From AM-1111 sp046302135 (GTDB lineage Bacteria > Bacteroidota > Bacteroidia > B-17B0 > Aurantibacillaceae), in NCBI GenBank assembly GCA_046302135.1, contig JBKCIQ010000184.1, positions 1-29,079 on the forward strand: a stretch of DNA of 29,079 nucleotides. Reading direction: 5' to 3'. Below the pieces are notes generated by a model, which saw only the letters and a program-made list of their open reading frames with translations, had not been told where the DNA came from and did not search any database. Made by a program: the position numbers and the translations under genes. Numbering within the stretch: position 1 is the first letter of the stretch; the number at the start of each line of letters is the position of its first letter. Of the stretch, positions 1-9,227 are shown piece after piece.

Positions 1-160
1 ATTTTATTTCATAAATTTTTTCATCGTTGATTTTATTTCCTGAGAGTGCATTTTGCAAGCTATCACATAAATTTTGCGCATTCGCTGTGACTAAGCTGAA
101 AATAAACCCTTTTAAAATTATTAAACAAAACTTAGTGTCAACAGTTTTTTTCCCTTTCAT
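1..160 (-). CDS. N-terminus of a secreted protein (cut by window edge)
   Basis: An open frame on the minus strand begins with ATG at 160 and runs off the left edge after 53 codons. It starts MKGKKTVDTK, followed by a hydrophobic stretch (residues 11-26) and a small-residue cleavage region (TANAQ), which together look like a Sec signal peptide. The mature part has a cysteine shortly after the cleavage site (NLCDSLQNAL). Too little is visible to assign a family. It is divergent from the gene at 272, and a TAnnTTTG box lies just upstream on its strand. The export signal is seen directly; the function is unknown. Confidence 0.6.
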   Translation of the reverse strand, partial: MKGKKTVDTKFCLIILKGFIFSLVTANAQNLCDSLQNALSGNKINDEKIYEIK

Positions 161-176
161 TTTAAAAATGTTAAAA

Positions 177-184
177 CAAATTTA
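177..184 (-). promoter_or_regulatory. Possible -7 box for the leftmost gene
   Basis: On the minus strand this reads TAAATTTG, which matches the Bacteroidota -7 consensus TAnnTTTG, 16 nt before the ATG at 160. I do not see a -33 TTTG at the usual 19-20 nt, so the call rests on one box only. Confidence 0.3.
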
Positions 185-271
185 ATTAATAATTATCGGC
201 TTGTTATTATGTTTTTAAAAGAATAAATCAAGCGTAAATCACACTTTAATTACAAATGCTAAATTTATTTC

Positions 272-1591
272 GTGAATTACATAAAAAACTTTCTGAACAA
301 GATAACTAAGGGTAGTTTAGTTTATCTTTTTTTCTTTACACTTTCGTTTTTCCTTTTTCAAAATGCAGGTGCACAGGAAATTGATACCACCACATCTGAC
401 ATGCGTAAGTACGCACCTAATTTATTCTTTGATTGTGACTTTTGCGATATTAACTTTTACAAACAAAACCTCCCCTATATAAATTTTGTTCGTGACAGAA
501 GGATGGCGGATATTTACCTTTTGCTCACCCTTAATACAACCGGGAGTAAAGGAACACTGTATAAGTTGTTTTTGGTTGGTGAAAAAAAATTTCAGGGTCA
601 AAATGACACACTTGAATTTGAGGCAGAAGCTAATATGGCGTCTGCTGATATCAGAGAAGGAATAATTACAAAACTTAAGAATGGTTTGTTGAAATATGTT
701 GTACAGACCAAACTAGTTGATCATATAAGTTTTACTGTAGACTTGCCGGACGAAAAACTATCTGCCAATAAGGTTAAAGATAAATGGAATCTCTGGACTT
801 TTTCCTTAAGCGCTGATTTTTTTGGATCCGGAAATTCCTATTCAAGGAATTACAACATTAATTATTTTGGAAGTGCAAATAGAACAACTGAAAAAATTAA
901 AACCGAAACCGGTGGCTGGTACAACATGAACCAACAAGAATATAAAATAAATGACACCACAACGGTACAAGGTTTCCAGAGCAATAGTGGTATGTATCAC
1001 TTTCTTGCTTTTTCCGTTGGAAAACATTTTGCACTTGGTCAGTTTGCCACTTACTTTAAATCAACACCGCAAAATTTAAATCATAGTGTAAGTTATTATC
1101 CGGGTATAGAATATAATTATTTTACCTATGAAGAGGCAAGCAGGAGGCAGTTGCGTTTGATTTACAGATTAGGAGGCCGATTTCAGGAATACAATGAGCG
1201 CACTGTGTACGATAAAATGACTGAATGGTATGGTCTTCATTCTCTCGTTTTTCAGTATGTGCAAATTGAAAAATGGGGAAGTATTAATATATCTGCAGGA
1301 GGTTGGCACTATCTTAACTACTCAAAAAATTATAGTGCTTCTATATACCCAAGTATCAGCTTGAATCCACTCAAAGGACTAAGAGTAAATCTTTGGTGTG
1401 GATTTCAAATTGTTAATGATCAGTTCTTTCTAAGGGCCAGTGAAGTATCGCCTGAAGAAATTTTATTGAATCAGGTAAATTTAAAAACCGATTTCAATTT
1501 TAATATTGGTGGTGGAATAGGTTACACTTTCGGTTCTAGGTATAATAGTATAGTAAACGTTAGGTTTGATTTGAATGAAAACTATTGGTAA
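272..1591 (+). CDS. Secreted or outer-membrane protein of unknown function
   Basis: The 439-residue product starts with GTG at 272. An upstream ATG at 256 is in another frame and stops after 17 codons. Residues 1-34 form a signal peptide with a long hydrophobic core and an NAGAQ cleavage site. The first part contains FFDCDFCDINFYKQNLPY followed by NFVRDRRMADIYLLLT, a cysteine pair and a conserved-looking arrangement I associate with a family of uncharacterised Bacteroidota envelope proteins. The second half has many short alternating aromatic strands (for example around residues 230-420), as expected of a beta-barrel. It is monocistronic as far as can be seen. The envelope location is well supported; a porin-like barrel is inference. 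Confidence 0.7.
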   Translation: MNYIKNFLNKITKGSLVYLFFFTLSFFLFQNAGAQEIDTTTSDMRKYAPNLFFDCDFCDINFYKQNLPYINFVRDRRMADIYLLLTLNTTGSKGTLYKLFLVGEKKFQGQNDTLEFEAEANMASADIREGIITKLKNGLLKYVVQTKLVDHISFTVDLPDEKLSANKVKDKWNLWTFSLSADFFGSGNSYSRNYNINYFGSANRTTEKIKTETGGWYNMNQQEYKINDTTTVQGFQSNSGMYHFLAFSVGKHFALGQFATYFKSTPQNLNHSVSYYPGIEYNYFTYEEASRRQLRLIYRLGGRFQEYNERTVYDKMTEWYGLHSLVFQYVQIEKWGSINISAGGWHYLNYSKNYSASIYPSISLNPLKGLRVNLWCGFQIVNDQFFLRASEVSPEEILLNQVNLKTDFNFNIGGGIGYTFGSRYNSIVNVRFDLNENYW

Positions 1592-1616
1592 AAGCCCATA
1601 TTTACCCTCTTTTCAT

Positions 1617-1666
1617 TAAATTTGATTGCTGAACCCGAGAGTTCTAAATAATTATTTTTTCGGGTT
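1617..1666 (+). promoter_or_regulatory. Possible promoter and leader hairpin of rfbB
   Basis: TAAATTTG at 1617-1624 fits the Bacteroidota -7 box, but no good -33 box lies at the right distance. Just downstream, AACCCGA (1632-1638) and TCGGGTT (1660-1666) could pair as a 7-bp stem with a 21-nt AT-rich loop in the untranslated leader. There is no T-run after the stem, so it is not a clear terminator of the preceding gene. Confidence 0.3.
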
Positions 1667-1681
1667 GTAAAATTATGTAAT

Positions 1682-2728
1682 ATGAAAATTGTTATTACCG
1701 GAGCGGCAGGATTCATAGGGTCCCATGTTGCAAGACTTTTTGTAAATAAATATCCTAAATATCAAATTTATAACCTGGATAAACTGACTTACGCCGGTAA
1801 TCTGGCAAACTTACGCGATATTGAAAGCAAGAATAATTATAAATTTATCAAAGGTGATATTGTAGACTCTGAATTTGTTAATGCTCTTTTCGAGAAAGAA
1901 CAGTTTGATGCGGTAATTCATCTAGCCGCTGAAAGTCATGTGGACCGATCCATAACAAACCCGAATGAGTTTGTAATGACCAATGTGGTAGGTACTGTAA
2001 ATCTTTTGAATGCCGCGAAAAAGATTTGGAATTCAGAAAAAAAGCATTTGTTTTATCATGTTTCCACAGATGAAGTATATGGTTCACTCGGAGATCACGG
2101 GCTTTTTACGGAGGAAACCAAATACGATCCGCACTCGCCTTATTCGGCGAGTAAAGCCGCCTCAGATCACTTTGTAAGGGCATATCATGATACTTATAAG
2201 CTACCGGTGGTTATTTCAAATTGCAGTAACAATTATGGCCCATTTCATTTCCCTGAAAAATTGATACCGCTGATCATTCACAACATCAAGAATAAAAAGC
2301 CGTTGCCGGTTTATGGGAAAGGTGAAAATGTTCGTGATTGGCTATTTGTTGAAGATCATGCAAGTGCCATCGACGTCATCTTTCATAATGCTAAGTTAGG
2401 AAGCACCTATAACATCGGTGGGCATAACGAATGGAAAAATATTGATGTTGTAAGATTGCTTTGCAGCATCATGGATAAAAAATTGGGACGTAAAGATGGC
2501 GAGTCTGCCGAGCTCATAACTTTTGTGAAGGATAGGGCAGGGCACGATTTACGTTACGCCATAGACTCTTCTAAACTTCAAACAGAATTAGGTTGGGTTC
2601 CATCTGTAACTTTTGAAGAGGGCATCGAACTTACAGTACAATGGTACTTAGACAATGAAGAGTGGTTAAATAATGTTACATCGGGTTCATACCAGAAGTA
2701 TTACGAATATATGTACGTTAAACGTTAA
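1682..2728 (+). CDS. rfbB: dTDP-glucose 4,6-dehydratase
   Basis: RmlB/RfbB converts dTDP-glucose to dTDP-4-keto-6-deoxyglucose, the committed step towards dTDP-rhamnose and other deoxysugars of surface polysaccharides. It is a cytoplasmic extended SDR. Visible hallmarks are the NAD-binding GAAGFIGS (residues 7-14), the STDEVYG block giving the catalytic D130/E131 pair, and Y154/K158 in YSASK. The substrate-site blocks NCSNNYGPFHFPEKL and GKGENVRDWLFVEDH are also present. At 348 residues it has full family length. The usual partners rmlA, rmlC and rmlD are not in the window. A short-chain dehydrogenase follows after 10 bp and is probably co-transcribed. Confidence 0.95.
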   Translation: MKIVITGAAGFIGSHVARLFVNKYPKYQIYNLDKLTYAGNLANLRDIESKNNYKFIKGDIVDSEFVNALFEKEQFDAVIHLAAESHVDRSITNPNEFVMTNVVGTVNLLNAAKKIWNSEKKHLFYHVSTDEVYGSLGDHGLFTEETKYDPHSPYSASKAASDHFVRAYHDTYKLPVVISNCSNNYGPFHFPEKLIPLIIHNIKNKKPLPVYGKGENVRDWLFVEDHASAIDVIFHNAKLGSTYNIGGHNEWKNIDVVRLLCSIMDKKLGRKDGESAELITFVKDRAGHDLRYAIDSSKLQTELGWVPSVTFEEGIELTVQWYLDNEEWLNNVTSGSYQKYYEYMYVKR

Positions 2729-2738
2729 TAGTATTGTA

Positions 2739-3449
2739 ATGAATGTTTTAATTACCGGTGGATCCAGAGGAATAGGAAAAGAATTGGCAATTTATTTTGC
2801 AAATGAAAAAGTGAAGCGAATTTTTCTGTTAAGCAGAGATATTAAAAAACTCGATCAGGTAAAAAAAGCATGTGAAAAATCTAATTCCGATGTAAAGATA
2901 ATTTTGTTGAATCACTCACTTGATGATGATCAATCTTTTTTGAAGATTGTTTCAGAGGTGAAAAAATATTGTTCGCATCTTGATATAGTTGTAAATAATG
3001 CTGGTCATTTGGTAAATAAAACTTTTTCCGAAATATCTAAGGAGGAGCTTGAAAAATGTTACAGAGTTAATGTGTTTGGGCCATTCAGGTTAATTCAGGT
3101 ACTGATGCCTTTGCTGGGTGGTAAAAATTCGACTCATATTGTAAATATCGGAAGCATGGGCGGTGTACAGGGTGCCTCAAAATTCCCCGGTTTATCAGCG
3201 TATTCCTCGAGTAAAATGGCGCTTGCTGGATTAACAGAATGTTTAGCAGAAGAATTTAAAGATAAAAACATTAAAGTAAACTGTCTTTCAATAGGTGCAG
3301 TAAATACTGAAATGCTTAAAGGTGCGTTCCCCGGCTATAAGGCACCACATTCAGCAAAGCAGATGGCTTCTTTCATTGGAGATTTTTCCATAAAAGGTGG
3401 TCAATTTTTTAATGGTAAGATAATTCCTGTTGCCGTTTCGACACCCTAG
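2739..3449 (+). CDS. Short-chain dehydrogenase/reductase (classical SDR)
   Basis: The start is placed at ATG 2739, 10 bp after the rfbB stop. A longer frame from 2673 would overlap rfbB and add an unlikely sequence before the Rossmann fold. The 236-residue product shows TGGSRGIG (residues 6-13) for NAD(P)H binding, NNAG (86-89), the catalytic Ser139 (IGSMGG), Tyr155 and Lys159 (YSSSK). This is the complete SDR catalytic set. The substrate cannot be read from the sequence. Its place behind rfbB suggests, but does not prove, a role in sugar or cell-surface metabolism. The C-terminus is somewhat short (GKIIPVAVSTP). Confidence 0.88.
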   Translation: MNVLITGGSRGIGKELAIYFANEKVKRIFLLSRDIKKLDQVKKACEKSNSDVKIILLNHSLDDDQSFLKIVSEVKKYCSHLDIVVNNAGHLVNKTFSEISKEELEKCYRVNVFGPFRLIQVLMPLLGGKNSTHIVNIGSMGGVQGASKFPGLSAYSSSKMALAGLTECLAEEFKDKNIKVNCLSIGAVNTEMLKGAFPGYKAPHSAKQMASFIGDFSIKGGQFFNGKIIPVAVSTP

Positions 3450-3504
3450 ATTTCTGCAAAATTAGTTTCTCATTTTATATTTGAGATTAAATTATTTTCT
3501 AGGG
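3444..3504. terminator. Possible bidirectional terminator between convergent genes
   Basis: CCCTAGA (3444-3450) and TCTAGGG (3498-3504) are perfect inverted 7-mers enclosing a smaller TCTCA/TGAGA stem in an AT-rich region between two convergent genes. The left arm overlaps the stop codon of the dehydrogenase. The arms are far apart and there is no strong T-run, so this is weak. Confidence 0.22.
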
Positions 3505-3513
3505 AAGAAAAGT

Positions 3514-5787
3514 TCAAATACGAATTCCTATAACACAAACATCATCAACCTGTTCCAATTCTCCTTTCCAGGTTTCAAATTTATCTTTTAAAATTTTTGC
3601 CTGTTCCTGCATCGCAAGGCTCTCAACTGAAACCAATATTTCTTCCAGCTGTTTGTATTTGAACTTTTTTCCCTTAGGCCCGCCAAATTGATCCGCATAT
3701 CCATCGGTAAACAGGTAAAAGCAGTCACCTTCTTTCAGGTTTAATGCATGGGTGGTAAATGGTTTTTGTGTTTCACTTTTACCGATGGGTTGCTTGTCTG
3801 GTTTTATTTCCTTTATCGAATTTTCACTCATGTACCAAAGCGGGTTATTCGCACCGCTCCAGTAAATTTTTTTATTAATCCTATCAATACACAGCAAAGA
3901 AGCATCCATGCCGTCCTTAACATTGGTATTACTTCTGCTTAACGTATCTATTACCAGTTCTCTGGTTTTATCCAGTATTTCTCCTGGCATGGTCAGTTTA
4001 AATTCGTTTACGCTTCTGTTGAGTGCATTACTGCAAACCACAGAAACCAGAGCACCCGGAACCCCATGTCCGGTACTGTCAGCCGCCGCTATGAAAAAAA
4101 GACCGTCAATCTGCTCCGCCCAGTAAAAATCTCCGGCCACAATGTCTTTCGGTAAATACAAAATAAAATTGTCTTTAAAATTCGAATTGATTAATTCAAC
4201 AGGAGGTAAAATGGCTTGTTGCAAACGTAATGCGTAAGTAATACTATCTTTGATCTCTTTTTGTTTTTCCTCTATTAGAATTTTTTGTTCTTCTGCTTCT
4301 TGTTTCTGTTGTGTAATTATTATATTCGATTTTCGACTGTTAGTGAGGGATTTATAGATCATGATCATAACCACAGACAGCAGAACCGCAATACTTATCA
4401 CGCTCCAAAACATGATCTTTTGTATTTTGCTTTCCTTTTCGGCGGCTTCTTTTTGTTTTTCCTTCTCAGCTTTTAATTGGTTGAGGTCTGATTTGAATTT
4501 TAACCCCATGGTTGATTTGGCAACTGCAGCTTTATTCATTTTTGATTTTAATTCTGTCAGTTTGTAAAAATGCTTCAGCGCACCCTCGTAATTTTTGGAA
4601 GCAGAGTCTATTTTATAGGCAAGCTCTTCACTTTCGGTTAATTGTTCAATCGGACCATCATCCATCAACTCTAAGGAATTTGTAATGTTTTCCCTCGCTG
4701 ATGGGTAATCTCCGGATAGAAAATAGTCTTCAGCCAATTTATAATTGATTAAACTGAGGACTTGTTTTTCAGCATTTGCTTTTTTAGCCTCTGTTAATAG
4801 ATTATTATGAATATTTAAGGCGGCCGGATAATTTTTCTTCAACGCCATAAGTGAACCCTTTGACAATAATCCTCTAAAAACTCCTACGATTTCATTACTT
4901 GAAGAACTTATTTTAATTATTTCATTGAATAAATCTTCAGCCTCATCATATTTTTTGACCTTTGCGAGTTCCTCTCCCAGTGAAACATAGGTTTGCCAAA
5001 TTCTATCTTTTTGCTGCATGTTTTCTTTCTTAAAACTTTTTACAGAAAGTTTAAAGTATTCGATTGCTTTTTCTGATTTGCCCATTCGGCTGTAAGTAAG
5101 TCCTGCCAAATAATATCCGCGCGCTTCACGTGTGGGATCAGCAATTTTTTTCTCTAAAGCTATTGCTTTCTCTATGTATTCTATTGCGTTTGTGGTATCA
5201 CCTATTCCGGTATAAAATAATTGGTACTGAACATAACACCTGGATATCCCTCTTAAAAAATTCTTTTCCTGAGCAAACTGATTCGCCTCGTTTAATATCT
5301 CAAATTGTTTCAAAAGGTTTCCCTCTTCCATATAGAATTGAGATAAGTAGATGTATCCCTGAATGACTTCCTGGTAATTTTGAGTTGCTTTAAATAGATT
5401 AATTAATTCTGAAAGATTTTCTGTAGCTGTAATATCTTTCTTCCTTACTTTAATAAAATACAAAGTTCTCAAAGCCATTGCCTTTCTATTCAGATAACTG
5501 TTGCGTATTTTTATATCCTTATTATTTTTTTTAAGTTGGGCATCCATCAACGCAATGATCTTATTGGCATAGAAAATACCTTCCTCTTCTTTTTCCGTTA
5601 ATTCGTTAAGTTCAAAGTACAGGTCTGCCAAAAGTGTATCGTTTTTTTCGGTTATTATCTTTTTAAAAATGGAATCTTTGACGACATTATTTGCCGAATC
5701 AATTTTATTTACCATTTCTGTCAATTGATTTTGACCTCTTGTTAGAGCGACTTCAAATAACAGTATGATTAAAATTATTCTTTTCAT
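3514..5787 (-). CDS. TPR-containing membrane SpoIIE-type PP2C phosphatase
   Basis: The 757-residue protein combines an N-terminal signal peptide, a helical TPR array over roughly residues 60-420 (for example NAIEYIEKAIALEKK and KAIEYFKLSVKSFKK), one transmembrane helix near residues 450-478, a charged coiled coil with EEQKILIEEKQKEIKDSITY, and a C-terminal SpoIIE/PP2C domain from about residue 540. The metal-binding aspartates are in DIVAGDFYW, AAADSTGHG, DGMDAS and the final DDVCVIGI. The TPR part would be periplasmic and the phosphatase cytoplasmic, so it probably passes an envelope signal to an unknown phosphoprotein. This architecture is common in Bacteroidota. It is the last gene of a likely operon with the lipoprotein (14-bp gap) and trmB. 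No partner kinase or anti-sigma factor is adjacent. Confidence 0.88.
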   Translation of the reverse strand: MKRIILIILLFEVALTRGQNQLTEMVNKIDSANNVVKDSIFKKIITEKNDTLLADLYFELNELTEKEEEGIFYANKIIALMDAQLKKNNKDIKIRNSYLNRKAMALRTLYFIKVRKKDITATENLSELINLFKATQNYQEVIQGYIYLSQFYMEEGNLLKQFEILNEANQFAQEKNFLRGISRCYVQYQLFYTGIGDTTNAIEYIEKAIALEKKIADPTREARGYYLAGLTYSRMGKSEKAIEYFKLSVKSFKKENMQQKDRIWQTYVSLGEELAKVKKYDEAEDLFNEIIKISSSSNEIVGVFRGLLSKGSLMALKKNYPAALNIHNNLLTEAKKANAEKQVLSLINYKLAEDYFLSGDYPSARENITNSLELMDDGPIEQLTESEELAYKIDSASKNYEGALKHFYKLTELKSKMNKAAVAKSTMGLKFKSDLNQLKAEKEKQKEAAEKESKIQKIMFWSVISIAVLLSVVMIMIYKSLTNSRKSNIIITQQKQEAEEQKILIEEKQKEIKDSITYALRLQQAILPPVELINSNFKDNFILYLPKDIVAGDFYWAEQIDGLFFIAAADSTGHGVPGALVSVVCSNALNRSVNEFKLTMPGEILDKTRELVIDTLSRSNTNVKDGMDASLLCIDRINKKIYWSGANNPLWYMSENSIKEIKPDKQPIGKSETQKPFTTHALNLKEGDCFYLFTDGYADQFGGPKGKKFKYKQLEEILVSVESLAMQEQAKILKDKFETWKGELEQVDDVCVIGIRI

Positions 5788-5801
5788 TTTTCCAAGGGTA
5801 C

Positions 5802-6722
5802 TTACTTCAGTTCACTTATCTCCTGTTTAATTTGAGCACTTAATTCCTGAAGATTTCTTTCAATGGAACTGAGTTCGTTTTTCAAATTGTTGAATCCTTG
5901 CTCGCTATCTTTTACTGCCTGCCAGTCTGTTGAACAGGAGTATATCTTGTTTTTACCCGATGTTGCTTTTCTGAATTTGGATGTTTCCTGAAGCATCCCC
6001 GATTTTACCTTGGTGATATCGGAATTTTTCAATTTTATTTTTTTGATTTTCTCTGAAATGGAATTGCATTTATCCGGATATTGTGCTGAAAATTTATTTG
6101 TTATAACTGAGACTTCTTTTTCGAATACACCAAATTCATCATTAAATTTCTTTTGGCTGTTTCCAAGATCTTTTAACGAAGTCTCAAACTGGTTCAAAGT
6201 TGAAGGAACATCACAATAGGTTATTCCCGGAACAATTTTTTCTTCTACAAATTTGTGAAACGCCGTTGCCTGTTTAATGTTAGACTCACCTGATTTCTGT
6301 AGTAGTTTGGCATTTTCTTTAATTTCATTTCTTGTGGTCTTAAATTTCTTCCACTCTGGTGTACCCGATTCAATCTTGCTTTTTCCCTTGGAGTAATTCG
6401 AAAAATCATTGTACGCATCCTTAATTTTCAAACCAAAAGACGACATTACAACGAGATCCGCGTTTATTATATCAGATTTTTTCTTTGCCTCAGCGTAATT
6501 TGGATTCCCGACATTACAGTTCATTTCTTCATATTGTTTCAGCATATCTTTTATTTGTTTATTCAATCGGTCGGAGTTGGCCTGCGCATCTTGAGAGGTT
6601 TTACTTAACTGACCGTTGGCCTGATCCACGCTGTAATAGAATTTACATCCGGAAAGCGATATCAATAAAAGCAAACTTAGAATTGTTTGTACTTTTGGTA
6701 TTGCAGATAATTTGATTTCCAT
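5802..6722 (-). CDS. Lipoprotein with helical, coiled-coil body
   Basis: This 306-residue product has a lipobox SLSGC with the lipidated cysteine at position 26, preceded by a hydrophobic core. The remaining sequence is almost entirely charged and helical, with long Lys/Glu/Gln-rich segments (for example residues 35-65 and 270-306), so a coiled coil is likely. Three cysteines after the lipobox occur around CNVG, YCDVP and KCNSI, with a fourth in YSCSTDW, so disulfides are possible. I do not recognise a family. It lies between trmB (3-bp gap) and the SpoIIE phosphatase (14-bp gap), so it is very probably co-transcribed and could serve the phosphatase as an envelope partner; that link is inference. 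Confidence 0.75.
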   Translation of the reverse strand: MEIKLSAIPKVQTILSLLLLISLSGCKFYYSVDQANGQLSKTSQDAQANSDRLNKQIKDMLKQYEEMNCNVGNPNYAEAKKKSDIINADLVVMSSFGLKIKDAYNDFSNYSKGKSKIESGTPEWKKFKTTRNEIKENAKLLQKSGESNIKQATAFHKFVEEKIVPGITYCDVPSTLNQFETSLKDLGNSQKKFNDEFGVFEKEVSVITNKFSAQYPDKCNSISEKIKKIKLKNSDITKVKSGMLQETSKFRKATSGKNKIYSCSTDWQAVKDSEQGFNNLKNELSSIERNLQELSAQIKQEISELK

Positions 6723-6725
6723 ATT

Positions 6726-7394
6726 TTAAATTTTTTGAAACATGCAGTATTTTATTTTCTCCCCTTTTTCAGTGAATAATTTCTCGTAGTAGGTTTTTAT
6801 CTGAATGAGTTCCTCACGTCCTTCAGGAACATGATTGTATAAATCATCAGTAGAAAATATCTCTTTAAGACCAAAAGAACGCATGCTGTCTACGCTGTAT
6901 TCATACATGCCGGTGTTGTCGGTTTTTAAATGAATACATCCGCCTTTTTTTAAGAACTTCATATAACGATCTAAAAAAAGATGATTGGTGAGTCTTTTAC
7001 GTTCCCTGGCTTTTTGCGGTTGTGGATCAGGGAAGGTAATCCAAATCTCATCTATTTCTTCGTTATCAAAACAATATTCTATAAAATCTATTCGTGTTCT
7101 GATGAATGCAACATTCTTCATTTCATTTTCAGTGGCAATTTTTGCACCTGTCCAGATGCGCGCGCCTTTAATATCAACTCCGATATAATTCTTATTTAAA
7201 TTATTTTTTGCAAGGCCGATTGTGTATTCTCCTCTACCACAACCCAATTCCAAAACTATCGGATGCTGATTTCCGAAATACTCTTTTTTCCATTTTCCTT
7301 TAATTCCTAATCCTTTGTCTTTGTCAAAGTAGGATAGATAAAAGCAATTTGAGAAAGAATTTACCTCATCGAATTTTTGTAGTTTTCCCGGCAT
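6726..7394 (-). CDS. trmB: tRNA (guanine-N7-)-methyltransferase
   Basis: TrmB methylates G46 in the variable loop of tRNAs using S-adenosylmethionine. The 222-residue sequence has the SAM-binding motif ELGCGRGEY (residues 49-57), the acidic residue of VDIKGAR, the family signature FPDPQPQKARERKRL (121-135) in place of the more common FPDPWPKKR form, and the IHLKTDN block (154-160). Length and layout match bacterial TrmB. The ATG at 7394 leaves an N-terminus with KLQKFDEV..SFSNCF, typical of Bacteroidota members. It is probably the first gene of an operon with the lipoprotein and phosphatase downstream. Confidence 0.93.
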   Translation of the reverse strand: MPGKLQKFDEVNSFSNCFYLSYFDKDKGLGIKGKWKKEYFGNQHPIVLELGCGRGEYTIGLAKNNLNKNYIGVDIKGARIWTGAKIATENEMKNVAFIRTRIDFIEYCFDNEEIDEIWITFPDPQPQKARERKRLTNHLFLDRYMKFLKKGGCIHLKTDNTGMYEYSVDSMRSFGLKEIFSTDDLYNHVPEGREELIQIKTYYEKLFTEKGEKIKYCMFQKI

Positions 7395-7589
7395 TTATAT
7401 TCATTATAAAAAGCGAAAGTATTGTATATTTCAATTAAAAATTAATAAGAGGATAAAAATTTACTTTTTACTTTCATAATATTGGTTTTAATCGAAATTG
7501 TCCTATTGAATTGATTCATTTTATAATTCTGAAAGAGATTTTTATTAATTTTAGCCGACCTGTCTAACTATATTATACAGAGTCTATAA

Positions 7590-9224
7590 ATGAGGTTTTT
7601 TTTACTGTTATTATTTTCTGCTTCGTTTTTCGTTTCTTTCTCCCAGAATATGGCAGAGAAGATTTATTTCGATAAAAACGGAAAATCTGCAACATCAACT
7701 TCAGCTTATTACTATCGTGTTCCAATGGATGGTGATGGAAATTATAAATCGTTTTACCAAAATGGTGGTGCACTCTTTTTTGAAGGGAAAATTACAAAAG
7801 CCGACCGTGACGATGAGTCTAAGAATAAATATGATGGGTTGTGCAAGTGGTACTATAAAAATGGAAAAAACCGAATGATAAGGACCTTTAATAGTAAAGG
7901 ACAGGAAAACGGAACTTCCAGTTATTATTTCGAAACAGGAAAGATTCAGAAAGAAATTGAATACACTGATGGTAGTGTTGTAAACAATAGATATAAGGAG
8001 TTCGATGAAAGTGGAAGTGCTCAGCGTATTTTTGAGGAAGATTTCTCAAACAACAATAATGATTGGGATCTTTATGTCGGTTCAAAAAGTGCTTCGCAAC
8101 TTTATCGTGGATCACTGGAATTGACTTCATTTACAGATGAAGGAACCTCCAGATATATCAGTGTGCCAATTGAGTCAAAAGAATTTATTATTGAGGCGGA
8201 AATGAACACTGCTTCTCTTAAAGATGGAGATAGGGCAGGTATTATTTATGGCTTTAAGGACTGGCAGAATTTTCATTATTTCTTTATCACGAACTCGTCT
8301 TTTTATGCCGGAACGGTATACGAAGGAGTTTCTGATTCGAGAGCTGAAGGAATGTTTTGTTCTTCTGTTGTCGCAAACGGAAAGAATAACCTGAAAATAC
8401 TGACCAATGGAGATAAAATACTTTTTTCAGTAAATGGCGAGATTCAACTATCATCTGGTAAACTAAGAAATTTCGGAAGTAACGTTGGTGTATTGGTAAC
8501 AGGTAAATCTGCTTTTTCAGTTGACAAATTGATTGTAAAAGAACTTGAGTTTTCTTCTGTTGGTAATGATAATAATTCAAACTCAGCAGATGTTGAAGTA
8601 AAGGCAAGCGGAACGGGTTTATTGTTCACTAAAAACGGATATATTCTTACCAACCACCATGTAATTGAAAACTCTAATAAGGTAATCATAGAATTTACAG
8701 GAGGAAATACAACAGGATCATATTCCGCTAAAGTAGTTACCAGTGATAAGGAAAATGATGTTGCGATTTTAAAAATTGATGATCCGGCTTTTAAACAGTT
8801 GGATAAAATACCATTTTCTTTTAAGGAAGGTGGGGTAGAGGTAGGAGCATCAGTTTTTACCATTGGTTATCCTTACGCTCTTTCGGGCATGGGTAAGGAA
8901 GCGAAATTTACCGATGGAAAAGTTAGTGCAAAAACAGGATATAATAACGCGATTAATTCTTTTCAAACTTCCATTCCTGTTCAGCCCGGTAATAGCGGAG
9001 GACCCGTTTTTACGGAGAAGTGCCAACTTACCGGATTGATTTCAGCAACTATACGCCAAACGGATAATGTTTCGTATGCCGTTAAATTGAATTATATAAA
9101 GAATCTAATCGAATTGCTTCCTGAAACCATAGATATTCCAAATGATCAGAGTTTATCGGGATTGTCTTTGGAGGAAAAAATAAAAGCATTAAGCAAGTTT
9201 TCAGTGCTGATAAAAATTAAATAG
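7590..9224 (+). CDS. Secreted multidomain trypsin-like serine protease
   Basis: The 544-residue protein has a signal peptide (residues 1-18, FVSFSQ), then YwqK/MORN-type repeats at about 55-135 (YKNGK, YFETGKIQKEIEYTDG), a beta-rich LamG/DUF1080-like segment at about 145-320 (FEEDFSNNNNDWDLY, SVNGEIQLSSGKLRNFGSNV), and a DegP/HtrA-like protease domain from about 335. The catalytic triad is complete: His357 in TNHHVIE, Asp390 in ENDVAILKI and Ser469 in GNSGGPV. No PDZ domain follows, unlike DegP/HtrA. The first ATG is used and the leader begins at once. It heads an operon with the next gene 3 bp downstream. The substrate is unknown; the domain order is unusual and the middle-domain assignment is the least certain. 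Confidence 0.85.
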   Translation: MRFFLLLLFSASFFVSFSQNMAEKIYFDKNGKSATSTSAYYYRVPMDGDGNYKSFYQNGGALFFEGKITKADRDDESKNKYDGLCKWYYKNGKNRMIRTFNSKGQENGTSSYYFETGKIQKEIEYTDGSVVNNRYKEFDESGSAQRIFEEDFSNNNNDWDLYVGSKSASQLYRGSLELTSFTDEGTSRYISVPIESKEFIIEAEMNTASLKDGDRAGIIYGFKDWQNFHYFFITNSSFYAGTVYEGVSDSRAEGMFCSSVVANGKNNLKILTNGDKILFSVNGEIQLSSGKLRNFGSNVGVLVTGKSAFSVDKLIVKELEFSSVGNDNNSNSADVEVKASGTGLLFTKNGYILTNHHVIENSNKVIIEFTGGNTTGSYSAKVVTSDKENDVAILKIDDPAFKQLDKIPFSFKEGGVEVGASVFTIGYPYALSGMGKEAKFTDGKVSAKTGYNNAINSFQTSIPVQPGNSGGPVFTEKCQLTGLISATIRQTDNVSYAVKLNYIKNLIELLPETIDIPNDQSLSGLSLEEKIKALSKFSVLIKIK

Positions 9225-9227
9225 AAA

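Noticed and set aside
8444..8863. Minus-strand open frame of 139 codons inside the protease gene
   Set aside because: It is antisense to the catalytic His and Asp region of the protease; codon pattern follows the plus strand.
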